A stretch of DNA of 64,000 nt from Pedobacter sp. FW305-3-2-15-E-R2A2 (GTDB lineage Bacteria > Bacteroidota > Bacteroidia > Sphingobacteriales > Sphingobacteriaceae), in contig NZ_CP151803.1 of assembly GCF_038446955.1 (NCBI RefSeq), positions 744,001 to 808,000 of the forward strand, in the 5' to 3' direction. Every line of letters begins with the position of its first letter. Position 1 is the stretch's first letter. The translations under genes were made by a program, and so were the position numbers. Below the pieces are notes generated by a model, which was not told the DNA's origin, did no database searches, and saw nothing but the letters and a program-made list of their open reading frames with translations. Of this stretch, positions 1 to 8,266 are shown in pieces.

Positions 1-707
1 GACTTCATCTCAGTCATAAAAAAGATCCTTCCTCCAGGTCGTATACCCTGAGTACCCCATACGGACAAAGGAAAACCATATCACTCAGTGATGGTACTGT
101 AGTTACCCTTAGCGCCGGAAGCAGGATCACCTATAATGCCGGTTATAATCTAACCAACCGAACCGTGTCCTTTCAAGGCGAAGGTTTCTTTGAGGTCGCA
201 AAGAATCCGGCTAAACCTTTTATCGTTCAATATGCCGGTTTATATACCAAAGTATTGGGAACCTCTTTTAACATCAGGGCATTTGATAAAGAGGAAAAGA
301 TTGATGTAACTGTCGCATCGGGCCGGGTAGAAGTGGGCGAAATTAAAAATATATCTAACGAAAAAAAAGCATTAGCGGCCTTACAACCCGGACAGCAGCT
401 GGTCTATACCAAAACACAGGGGCTTGTGAAAGTGAATACTTTGAGCAATCTCGAGCAGGTTATTGCCTGGAAAAAGGACATTCTGATATTTAAAGGAGCA
501 CGTTTTGAGGAAGTAGCTGCGCAATTGGAAAGATGGTATAACGTTAAGATCAGCTTTGAACAGGAAAATCTAAAAAACTGCAGGTTTAAAGGAACCTTCA
601 AAAGCCTTTCGGTAACTGCTTTACTCGATTTACTTAAAAAAAGTGCGGGTTTTACCTATAGTATTCAAGACAACTATATCACTATTAAAGGGAGGGGATG
701 CCTATAG
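1..707 (+). CDS. FecR-family anti-sigma factor, 5' end cut off
   Basis: The reading frame is open from base 3 and ends at TAG 705-707, so the gene begins before the window; the GTG at 165 is internal. The visible part has the FecR core (SDGTVVTLSAGS, then GEGFFEVAKN and VLGTSFNIRAF) followed by a C-terminal DUF4974-like half (KGARFEEVAAQLERWYNVKI). Proteins of this family sit in the inner membrane, hold an ECF sigma factor and receive a signal from the STN domain of an outer-membrane receptor. The next gene is such a receptor. The cognate sigma gene is expected just upstream, outside the window. Identity is sure; the signal is unknown. Confidence 0.9.
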   Translation, partial: LHLSHKKDPSSRSYTLSTPYGQRKTISLSDGTVVTLSAGSRITYNAGYNLTNRTVSFQGEGFFEVAKNPAKPFIVQYAGLYTKVLGTSFNIRAFDKEEKIDVTVASGRVEVGEIKNISNEKKALAALQPGQQLVYTKTQGLVKVNTLSNLEQVIAWKKDILIFKGARFEEVAAQLERWYNVKISFEQENLKNCRFKGTFKSLSVTALLDLLKKSAGFTYSIQDNYITIKGRGCL

Positions 708-730
708 ATTAATCACAGACCATAAAAAAA

Positions 731-755
731 GGTCTGCAGAATTAAACTGCAGACC
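731..755. terminator. Perfect inverted repeat between fecR and receptor gene
   Basis: GGTCTGCAG (731-739) pairs with CTGCAGACC (747-755) around a 7-base loop. A run of seven A (724-730) lies on the left, so read on the minus strand it looks like an intrinsic terminator. On the plus strand no T run follows, and it may instead act as an mRNA processing or attenuation hairpin between the regulator and receptor genes. Confidence 0.45.
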
Positions 756-844
756 ATCAGTATCATTCCCCTTTTCGCGTCTGGACAACTAAAGAAGGGG
801 ATACATTTTAAAAAGAATAAACTCCTTAAAATCAAACAAAAATA

Positions 845-3800
845 ATGAAAAAATTACGAACGAAGTTATTCGTTATGATGAAATACAGCACCTTAATCCT
901 TGTTTTACTGGCTACAACCTCTACGCTGCTGATGGCCAATGTTGCCGAAGCACAGAAAATGAGTGAAGTTAACATTAGTATAAATGCCAGGCAACAAACG
1001 ATCTCCGCTATATTGGAGGAGATCGAAGCTAAAACACCCTTTAGCTTTGTCTATACGCTGGGCAAAATTAAAGAATACCGTAAGGTAGATCTTCAGTTCA
1101 AGGGATCACTCCTGGAAGCGCTGCAATTGCTTTCCAGGCGTACGGCAACCCATTATCAACAAACAGGTCAGAATATTGTGGTCACCTATACTCCGGTACC
1201 ACGACCTGGCCGGCTTTCAGGGAAAATCCTCGACAGCAGAGGTGGCCCACTTCCGGGCGCATCCCTAAAAGTGCTGGAACTTGGACAGGTGGTTAGTAAT
1301 GCTGTAGATGGAAGTTACCAGCTTTCCCTTCCTCCGGGAAGCTATACCATAGAAGCAAGTTATATCGGTTTCCAGGATGCACGCATTACGGACGTGAAGG
1401 TTATTTCAGACCGGAACACCCCTCTTGATATCGTCCTTAAAGAAAATGCGCAGAGTCTCCAAACCGTAACGATTACCAGTTCCTATCGAAAGGCTTCAGT
1501 GGAAGGTTTATACGCAAGGCAAAAGAATGCGGCTTCGGTTACTGATGGCATCTCTGCCGAACAGATTAGTGCAACCCCAGACAAGCACATCGGCGAAACA
1601 CTCAAGCGGATTACCGGATTGAGTACTACGGATAATAGAAATGTAGTGGTAAGGGGGGCTGCGGAAAGGTACAACGTAGCCCAGTTGGATGGGATCATGC
1701 TGCCGAGCACTGATGTACAAAGCCGGAATTTCGACTTTACGCTGATTCCAAGCAATCTTGTGGAAAGTGTTGTGGTGAACAAGTCGGCTACTCCTGATAT
1801 GACTTCGGGTTTTGGGGGAGGACTGATACAGGTAAACACGATCTCCATTCCGGTTGAAGATTTTCTTTCTTTCAGCGCAGGAACATCTTTCAATTCCAGG
1901 ACTATCGGAAAAGATTTCTATGCTTATCAGCGTGGAAAATACGATTACCTGGGTTTTGATGACGGAAGCCGAAATCATTTCCCGGCCGGATTGAAAGAAG
2001 TTTCCAGCTTCAATCCCAGAATTCCCAATCCAGGCAACGTTACGCCTGCAGAGGTCGCTGCACAGAATCGAATGATTGGTGGAACAGAACGCCTGGGCAG
2101 CAGGATTTTCCAAAGTATGCCGTCTCAGAATTACCAGCTGAGCATTGGACAAAGTTATGAGCTGTCGAAACAAAAAGCTCAGAAAATAGGTTTTGTGGGT
2201 TCGCTGAGCTATCGTAATACCCAGGCGATCGACGATATTGCTACGATCAGACGTGGCGGCTGGGAAATTAATGCCAGGCCAGATGATCCTGATAACGTCA
2301 ATAAAGGCAATTTGTATAATTTCAATACCACATTGGGGGCATTGCTGAACGGGGGCTACCGTGACGACAGGCACCAGATCAAGACCAACAATTTCTACTC
2401 CCGGGTATTTAATGAGCAGTTGGAACGGATTTCTGGCTGGCGGTACGGAGATCCAAAAGACGAGGGACTCTTAAAATATCCGATGATCAGAGAAGATGAC
2501 CGGCCCGTTTTTACCGATCTTCTGCAAAACAAAATCAGTGCGGAACATTTGCTGGGTAGGTTAAAACTGGATTGGAACGTCGCAAGGGTATCTATTACCG
2601 CCCGGGAGATCGATGCGGTTACGGCGTCGCTAGGTGCTGAGGAAATGGCCAATAAGGTGATTTATAAGTATGGACCTGGTCAGGGCAGCAGTCCTGGTGG
2701 TGGGAATGCATTAGAACGTGATAAGTTCGTTTATAAGGAGCGGAACCTTACTGCAGGTCTGAATGTGGCTATCGATTTCAACGTCGGCAAACAAAAGCAG
2801 GTTTTCAAAACCGGGGTATTCTACCTGGACAGGCACGCGAGCTATGAGTGGAAGATGCTGCCGATTGTGAGTTTTGTAACGGCTAATAGCCCTTATGGTT
2901 ATATACCGATACAGGAATATGGGAACCATATGAGCATGGAAAAACCAATGGAAGATCTTTTATATATGCCTTCATCATTTCACTTGAGCAGGTATGAAGG
3001 AAAGGATGTCAACAAGGCGGTATATGCGATGTTTGACCATAGGATCTCCAATAAATTAAGGTTGGTTTGGGGGGGCAGGTACGAATATTTCAGGTACGAC
3101 AGTCTCCAGAATAGCAGCAATATGCAATGGACGCCGGAAGTAACGCTTAGGGATAGTGTAAGGTGGAAGTTCATGCCCTCAGCCCACTTAACTTATACTC
3201 CGGTCAACAACCTTAACCTGCGTGTTTCTTACGCGAAAACTGCAGTCAGACCATCTTTGATGGACAATTCCCGGTTCTCCAGATACAATACCAATTTTGG
3301 CAGGATGCAAGTCAACATGGGGCTGGAATCGTCTATTATCGATAGCTATGATGTTAAGCTCGAATGGTTTCCGGGCGCCGGCGATATTATTTCAATCGGG
3401 GGCTTCTACAAGTACTTCGATAAACCTGCTGAATTTTACGCCGTCAACGATGTTTCCGGTACCGACAATTTATATGTATACACCAACAATTCGGATTGGG
3501 GGAAAATCAGAGGCCTGGAGATAGAAGTCCGCAAGTCCCTGGGATTCATAGCGCCCGCTGTGGCTTTGCTGAAAGACATTACCCTGAGCGGTAACCTCAC
3601 CTTACTGAAATCTGAAGTCCAGTCCAGAATATTAAGGTACGAAACAGACAAGCAAGGAAAACAGACTTCCTATTATGAGTATATGAAATACAAGCGCCCG
3701 CTATATGGGCAGGTACCTACGGTTGTTAATGGGGGCCTGAGTTATACGGGTAAACATTTAGGCCTGAACCTGGTATTTAATTATATGGGCTACAAGACAT

Positions 3801-4162
3801 TTATTACTGGAAATGACCCAAATCTGGTGGAGTACGAAAGGCCGAGAAGCCAGTTGGATGCCCAGCTCAGCTACCGTTTTTACCGCAATAAAGCGCAGTT
3901 CAAACTGAATATGAGTAATCTGTTGGATAACCCTTTCCGTTTTTATATCAATGACGCTTCTACTTATGAAATTAAAAATGCAAAACCACCGGTTAATTCG
4001 GAGTGGAACGATGTTTACCAATACAAATGGGGCTTTACCAATAAATTCGAAGAAGGTTATGCAGACGACAGTAAAGGTTTTTCACAGCAGATTGGCGACC
4101 GACAGACTTTTACCCGATATGTAGGGCGTAGCTTCAGTCTCTCCCTTTCCTATAATTTTTAA
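845..4162 (+). CDS. TonB-dependent outer-membrane receptor with STN signalling domain
   Basis: This 1105-residue protein has a signal peptide (about 1-36), an STN domain (about 45-115, INARQQTISAILEEIE onward), a carboxypeptidase-regulatory-like beta-sandwich (about 125-210), a plug domain (about 225-335) and a beta-barrel ending in an aromatic C-terminus (SLSLSYNF). The STN domain is the part that contacts FecR, which fits the fecR-like gene just upstream. It lacks the SusC plug signature (LKDASA.SIYG.RAANGVI); instead it has VVVNKSATPDMTSGFGGG. No susD follows; a lipoprotein gene does. Substrate unknown: siderophore, peptide or glycan are all possible. Confidence 0.9.
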   Translation: MKKLRTKLFVMMKYSTLILVLLATTSTLLMANVAEAQKMSEVNISINARQQTISAILEEIEAKTPFSFVYTLGKIKEYRKVDLQFKGSLLEALQLLSRRTATHYQQTGQNIVVTYTPVPRPGRLSGKILDSRGGPLPGASLKVLELGQVVSNAVDGSYQLSLPPGSYTIEASYIGFQDARITDVKVISDRNTPLDIVLKENAQSLQTVTITSSYRKASVEGLYARQKNAASVTDGISAEQISATPDKHIGETLKRITGLSTTDNRNVVVRGAAERYNVAQLDGIMLPSTDVQSRNFDFTLIPSNLVESVVVNKSATPDMTSGFGGGLIQVNTISIPVEDFLSFSAGTSFNSRTIGKDFYAYQRGKYDYLGFDDGSRNHFPAGLKEVSSFNPRIPNPGNVTPAEVAAQNRMIGGTERLGSRIFQSMPSQNYQLSIGQSYELSKQKAQKIGFVGSLSYRNTQAIDDIATIRRGGWEINARPDDPDNVNKGNLYNFNTTLGALLNGGYRDDRHQIKTNNFYSRVFNEQLERISGWRYGDPKDEGLLKYPMIREDDRPVFTDLLQNKISAEHLLGRLKLDWNVARVSITAREIDAVTASLGAEEMANKVIYKYGPGQGSSPGGGNALERDKFVYKERNLTAGLNVAIDFNVGKQKQVFKTGVFYLDRHASYEWKMLPIVSFVTANSPYGYIPIQEYGNHMSMEKPMEDLLYMPSSFHLSRYEGKDVNKAVYAMFDHRISNKLRLVWGGRYEYFRYDSLQNSSNMQWTPEVTLRDSVRWKFMPSAHLTYTPVNNLNLRVSYAKTAVRPSLMDNSRFSRYNTNFGRMQVNMGLESSIIDSYDVKLEWFPGAGDIISIGGFYKYFDKPAEFYAVNDVSGTDNLYVYTNNSDWGKIRGLEIEVRKSLGFIAPAVALLKDITLSGNLTLLKSEVQSRILRYETDKQGKQTSYYEYMKYKRPLYGQVPTVVNGGLSYTGKHLGLNLVFNYMGYKTFITGNDPNLVEYERPRSQLDAQLSYRFYRNKAQFKLNMSNLLDNPFRFYINDASTYEIKNAKPPVNSEWNDVYQYKWGFTNKFEEGYADDSKGFSQQIGDRQTFTRYVGRSFSLSLSYNF

Positions 4163-4188
4163 TCCTATACTCAATACAGATATATATT

Positions 4189-4947
4189 ATGAAATCTAAA
4201 TATAATGTGTTAACGGCTTTAATGTTCCTCCTGGCCCTGTTCGCTTCTTCTTGTGAAAAGGAGGGAAAACTGGCGGTTACGCCTATCAAAGATTTACGCC
4301 CGATCAGTTTCAGAGGCTTTGTTTTGGGTGATACACTAGAACAGTATTTTAACGGAGTTAAAATGCGGGAATATTATGGCAAGATCAGTTTTGATGGCAA
4401 CATCGCTTATGAAAATGAGGATGCCGTTCAAATGGAACTGAAAAAGAAAGGTACAGATGAAGCCCTTTATAGCTACCGTATCGAAAGAAATAAGACCGGA
4501 AATAAGCCAGTCAGCTTTTTTTATGACGGCAGTAAAGTTACAGAAGGTTTTAATTATCCTGCACCAATAGCGGAACAGGAACAAATTGCCTTCTATTTTG
4601 ATCTTCCACCAGACATGCCGGTAGACATTGCCTACGGTGATGGTTCGGATATCAATACGGTAGAATACCTGGCCAGAAATGTGCAGCCTAAACAATGGAC
4701 AGAATTCATCAGGATACCACCATTGGAAGGCGAAATGTACGTTTTATTATTGAAGGCCGGCACGAAAGAGTACCTGATTGGGAACGACGTAAACTACAGC
4801 TTTATGAATGCAGGGCTTCAATTGCCAAACAAGTATGGCTATAGAGGTGGGGGAGTTCAAAGCTGGTATGTGGGACTAGGAAAAGATCAATCAGGAAAAC
4901 CGGTACTATATCCCCAGGAAGATCTGGTTCCTCTTTTTCCAAGGTAA
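4189..4947 (+). CDS. Putative lipoprotein partner of the TonB receptor
   Basis: The 252-residue product starts with a lysine-poor signal sequence and a lipobox ending in Cys22 (LFASSC), so it should be lipidated by SPII. The rest (ISFRGFVLGDTLEQYFNG, later YNYPAPIAEQ-like segments and a Gly-rich stretch near the C-terminus) I cannot assign to a named family. It begins 26 bases after the receptor stop, so the two genes are very likely co-transcribed, and the protein occupies the place that a SusD-like surface lipoprotein has in glycan loci. A role as surface-exposed binding partner is inference from position only. Confidence 0.75.
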   Translation: MKSKYNVLTALMFLLALFASSCEKEGKLAVTPIKDLRPISFRGFVLGDTLEQYFNGVKMREYYGKISFDGNIAYENEDAVQMELKKKGTDEALYSYRIERNKTGNKPVSFFYDGSKVTEGFNYPAPIAEQEQIAFYFDLPPDMPVDIAYGDGSDINTVEYLARNVQPKQWTEFIRIPPLEGEMYVLLLKAGTKEYLIGNDVNYSFMNAGLQLPNKYGYRGGGVQSWYVGLGKDQSGKPVLYPQEDLVPLFPR

Positions 4948-4952
4948 TGACA

Positions 4953-5000
4953 TTGAAAACAGCGAAACCTTAGGGAGATCTAAGGCTTCGCTGTTTTCAA
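4953..5000. terminator. Bidirectional intrinsic terminator
   Basis: TTGAAAACAGCGAA (4953-4966) is the exact reverse complement of TTCGCTGTTTTCAA (4987-5000), with further partial pairing inside. It lies between convergent genes ending at 4947 (plus) and 5032 (minus) and can serve both. Confidence 0.75.
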
Positions 5001-5031
5001 TATGCTGTAGGTGTCTGATTCTTTGTTGAGC

Positions 5032-5559
5032 TTAAAACAGCTTTTCCTGTGGAGGTTTAACACCTGCCAAACGAAGGTATACTGTTGTTTGACCTCTGTG
5101 ATGAGCCTGATGTTCAAAAGCCTTAGCCACAGCAGCTCTTTTAGACAGATCGAACTTGCCAAACAATTTAATCGTTTCGTCCATTTGCGCTTCAGGCATG
5201 TTTTTGATCTGATCAATCACAAAATCATAGCTTGCCAAGACTAAGTTGCTCACATTAGCTTTTGATTTATCGCTGGTTTTTTCCAATTCGCCCTGACCCA
5301 CCGGACTTTTTGCACCTGTCGCTGCCGAAGCGAATGCATAATTGGCATCGCCCAGGTGTAGTACCTGTTCCGCAAAGGACCGCATTTCTGGTGTAGGCTT
5401 TAATGCATAACCACTCTCCGGCATGGCATCCAGATATTCTTTAGTATATGCCTTTGATCTTTCCCAATCCTTTACCAGATCGGCTACTGTGACTTGTGCC
5501 TTTGCCAATTGACCGCCTATGACTAAACATAGTACGATTATCAAACTTTTAAGTTTCAT
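5032..5559 (-). CDS. Secreted DinB-superfamily protein
   Basis: The 175-residue protein has a signal peptide ending near KAQ22. The body is a predicted four-helix bundle of the DinB/YfiT type. A histidine in EQVLHLGD (about residue 69) and the cluster EHQAHHRGQ (about residues 148-156) match the spaced metal-binding histidines of this fold, and the ending YLRLAGVKPP is typical of DinB-like proteins of Bacteroidota. Such proteins often bind a divalent metal and some transfer thiols, but the function here is not known. The gene is single, with a terminator downstream. Confidence 0.8.
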   Translation of the reverse strand: MKLKSLIIVLCLVIGGQLAKAQVTVADLVKDWERSKAYTKEYLDAMPESGYALKPTPEMRSFAEQVLHLGDANYAFASAATGAKSPVGQGELEKTSDKSKANVSNLVLASYDFVIDQIKNMPEAQMDETIKLFGKFDLSKRAAVAKAFEHQAHHRGQTTVYLRLAGVKPPQEKLF

Positions 5560-5868
5560 ATTTTTTAGATTTAGGGTGAATATTTAGATTTTTATAACAG
5601 GCACCTATAATGCTGCCTAATTTGTTTTGTCTATCCGGAACGACTATAGTCAGGTGTTTCATGTTTTCTTTTTAACTAAGATAAAAAGAAAAGTTGTCCA
5701 AATCAACCCGTTGTAATGTCTGTTTTATCCTCTGTGTGTTAGCTTGTAAGGTCTTATTTTTACTTAAAAAAACAGGAGGCTTCGATATGAAAATCTCTGG
5801 GTTAAACGCGCCTACTCCTATGGTATGGGAGATTGCAGAAGGATTGGAAGTGGCAGTTGTCCTGAATT
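5560..5868. other. Intergenic region, 309 bases
   Basis: It holds the upstream region of the DinB-like gene and the 3' flank of the next minus-strand gene. I see a 10-base palindrome GACTATAGTC (5642-5651) and a 65-codon open frame on the plus strand (5694-5891) that runs into the neighbouring gene and has no recognisable features. No convincing -7 box or RNA structure was found. Confidence 0.5.
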
Positions 5869-6762
5869 TTATGGAGCGGTATTTACGCTGACACTGCAGC
5901 TCATTCTATTTTTAAGCTTGTCCTTAAGTGCCGATGGAATTTCAACGTTAAAGGTAACCGGAAATCTTTCCAGCATTTTTACAAAATTGCCACTCTTGTG
6001 ATCTGGTGAAACAAGCGTAAATGTGTCTGTCTCATTTTTTACCGTGTTGATCTCTGATACTTTACCAGAAAGATTAAGATCTGGGAAATCATCTATCATA
6101 ATTTTAGCGGACTGCGCCTTCAGCAGATGTTTCACCTGATCAGATTTAAAACGTGCAGTAATGTAAAACGCATCAACTCCATTGCTTTCTTTTACCTCAA
6201 GATAGGCATCATCTGTGTATTCAAAGTTTCCTTCTTTAGAGGGAACGATCTTGCTGTTCAATAAAATTTCCGACCATTGTTTCAGAAAATCTGCTGAGAA
6301 TTTTGATGTTTTCGCAGAAACAAGGATAACATGTCTGCAGGTTTTTCCATCCACAAAGTAAGCAAGTGTAGAAATTGGCGCTTGCTCGGATTTAATCTTT
6401 CGATTTTCTATACTGATTAACTTATAAGGGGAGGAGCTGTTTTTCTTTTCCTTCAGGAGCTTAAAAGTACTGCCTTTCTCCTTTGATAAGTCCTGGGAAA
6501 CATTAATGCTATCCAGTGTTTTGGTGTTTTTCGTGAGGTCATCATTAAGTATCATCACCATTTTCTGCCAGCTGTCTTTACTGTCTTGTTTAAAGTCCCA
6601 CTTTTGCCGGCGACGAGAGAAATCGGTTTGAATAGACAATTTTTCGTCCAGTGTCCATCTTTCAGCTTTAGGCCAGCGTATTTCTATATCTTCTCTGTTA
6701 GATTGGGCATTGGCCAATCCGAAGGTCAATATTAAAAGACTTAAAATAAGGATATTCTTCAT
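5869..6762 (-). CDS. Secreted protein of unknown function
   Basis: About 297 residues from ATG at 6762, chosen over a TTG six codons upstream because the signal peptide (MKNILILSLLILTFGLANAQ) begins there. The mature part is rich in Lys, Ser and Asp and has no motif that I recognise. Blocks such as WPKAERWTLDEKLSIQ and a C-terminal half ending in MSCSVSVNTAP look like a soluble periplasmic protein. It is monocistronic; its neighbours give no clue. I can support only that it is a real exported protein, from codon usage and the clean signal sequence. Confidence 0.7.
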   Translation of the reverse strand: MKNILILSLLILTFGLANAQSNREDIEIRWPKAERWTLDEKLSIQTDFSRRRQKWDFKQDSKDSWQKMVMILNDDLTKNTKTLDSINVSQDLSKEKGSTFKLLKEKKNSSSPYKLISIENRKIKSEQAPISTLAYFVDGKTCRHVILVSAKTSKFSADFLKQWSEILLNSKIVPSKEGNFEYTDDAYLEVKESNGVDAFYITARFKSDQVKHLLKAQSAKIMIDDFPDLNLSGKVSEINTVKNETDTFTLVSPDHKSGNFVKMLERFPVTFNVEIPSALKDKLKNRMSCSVSVNTAP

Positions 6763-6914
6763 TGATGTAATTGCTGTCAAAGCGTATTTTTTATACCGGG
6801 CTCACGCAAAAATTGAGCCTAAGTATCCAGATTTTTTTGCTTTTTTATTACCTTCGATAAAAAATTGAATGAAAGAGATCAATCTATCCTTAATCATTTT
6901 ATCATCTAATCCAA

Positions 6915-8207
6915 ATGAAAATACGTATCCTTATTTTATTGCTTAACCTTCTTCCTTTTGTTGCTTTTTGTCAGAAAACGATTTTCCCCGGTAGTCCGGA
7001 AATCAAGACCTCTTATTTAAAACCTGAAAAGTCTTTATATACCGTTTATTATGTGAAAGATACCAGCTGGGCAAAACAGGGAACTATGACTTATGATATA
7101 TCTTTTTCCGATAACAAGTTGAACCTGTTTTATAAATACACGGAGAAAAATAATGAGTGGACTACAGTAAGAACTTCTGTTGCTGATGCAAAAACCCTGA
7201 AATCGATCAGCTATAAGTCGGAGGGCGCAAAAAGCAAATTGGAACTAAATTTTGGAGAGACCATAAAAGGGAGTTATTATTCCAAGAAAGACAAAAAAGA
7301 GAAACAGTTAAATTTAAATCCGAAAGGTCAGTTTTTTGATTTTAATCTGGCCGAACATATGTTTACCACTTTACCACTGGATGTAGGATACAAAGCGATT
7401 ATCCCGGAGTTCTATTACGATAACAATTCTGACGTCTTAATCGGTAACTATGTTATAAAAGAGGTGAAAAGTTATGTCTTTTGGTCGCCCAGAACCGGAA
7501 AACATGATACCTGGTTGGTAACCGTGCTGGAACAAAGTACAGGCGCCATTTACAATTATGTGATTGACAAGAAAGACCGTCGCCTTTGGCAAAGAGAAAT
7601 GTCGATGGGAAAAGGAATGTGGGAAATCTGTGTAAACGAAGAAATTGACTATCAACCGATCAAAAATAAGTTCAATAAGGATCAGGCGGCTCAGCAAATC
7701 ACAAAGGGAAATAGTGTCATTATCGGAACGGCTTTTGCAAGGTCAAATTCAGGTAAAAGACTTGGAGGTCTGGTCAATACCGCCAAAAAACAGTTTGCTC
7801 CCAAGGGTACAGAAATCACACTTTTCCCAAGCTCAGCTTATTATGAGGAATGGATTTCGGTAAACAAGAAAATCAAGAAACAGGGCAAAATGCCGGAGGT
7901 TCCGTTGGATTCAAAATTCGGCACCTGCGTCAAGAAAGCAAAAGTTTATGACGATGAAGGGCATTTTGAATTTGCTGATTTGATGCCCGGTACTTATGTC
8001 GTAATGGCCAGTTTTGATTTCACAAATTCTTATAATTATTCTTATGTTTCCGGTTATACCAATTATTACAATTATTGGGGATATACCGGTTCGACTACGA
8101 ATTATGGCTCTGCCAGACAAAGCTATCGGGACAAAGCGAATATAGAGAAACAGGTGACGATAGATAAAGATGGCGAGAAAAAAGAAGTAAGCTTAAAAGA
8201 TAATTAA
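6915..8207 (+). CDS. Secreted protein of unknown function with C-terminal beta-sandwich
   Basis: The 430-residue protein has a signal peptide cut near FCQ20. Residues about 20-245 are beta-rich (YTVYYVKDTSWAKQGTMTY and similar). From about 265 a region with GTEITLFP and then GHFEFADLMPGTYVVMASFDF resembles a carboxypeptidase-regulatory-like domain. After it comes a Tyr/Asn-rich stretch, and the end is DKDGEKKEVSLKDN. That last stretch is duplicated as a fragment at 10188-10232, nearly all changes being synonymous, which shows that a second copy once existed or was brought in. Function unknown; likely periplasmic or outer-membrane associated. Confidence 0.75.
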   Translation: MKIRILILLLNLLPFVAFCQKTIFPGSPEIKTSYLKPEKSLYTVYYVKDTSWAKQGTMTYDISFSDNKLNLFYKYTEKNNEWTTVRTSVADAKTLKSISYKSEGAKSKLELNFGETIKGSYYSKKDKKEKQLNLNPKGQFFDFNLAEHMFTTLPLDVGYKAIIPEFYYDNNSDVLIGNYVIKEVKSYVFWSPRTGKHDTWLVTVLEQSTGAIYNYVIDKKDRRLWQREMSMGKGMWEICVNEEIDYQPIKNKFNKDQAAQQITKGNSVIIGTAFARSNSGKRLGGLVNTAKKQFAPKGTEITLFPSSAYYEEWISVNKKIKKQGKMPEVPLDSKFGTCVKKAKVYDDEGHFEFADLMPGTYVVMASFDFTNSYNYSYVSGYTNYYNYWGYTGSTTNYGSARQSYRDKANIEKQVTIDKDGEKKEVSLKDN

Positions 8208-8266
8208 AAGGGCTGATGTTGAGGTTTATTGAAGGTATGGAATCGTAGTTTATTGATCAACAAAAA

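Noticed and set aside
1508..2374. 288-codon open frame on the minus strand
   Set aside because: It lies wholly inside the TonB receptor gene, whose domains are clear; the antisense product has no recognisable features.
5642..5651. Palindrome GACTATAGTC as an operator
   Set aside because: A single 10-base palindrome without a second copy or a nearby regulator is weak evidence.
5694..5891. 65-codon plus-strand frame between two minus-strand genes
   Set aside because: No motif, no promoter, and it runs into the 3' end of a better supported gene.
8040..8110. Tandem repeat in the Tyr/Asn-rich part of the 6915-8207 gene
   Set aside because: Only compositional bias in codons for Tyr and Asn; no exact repeat unit.
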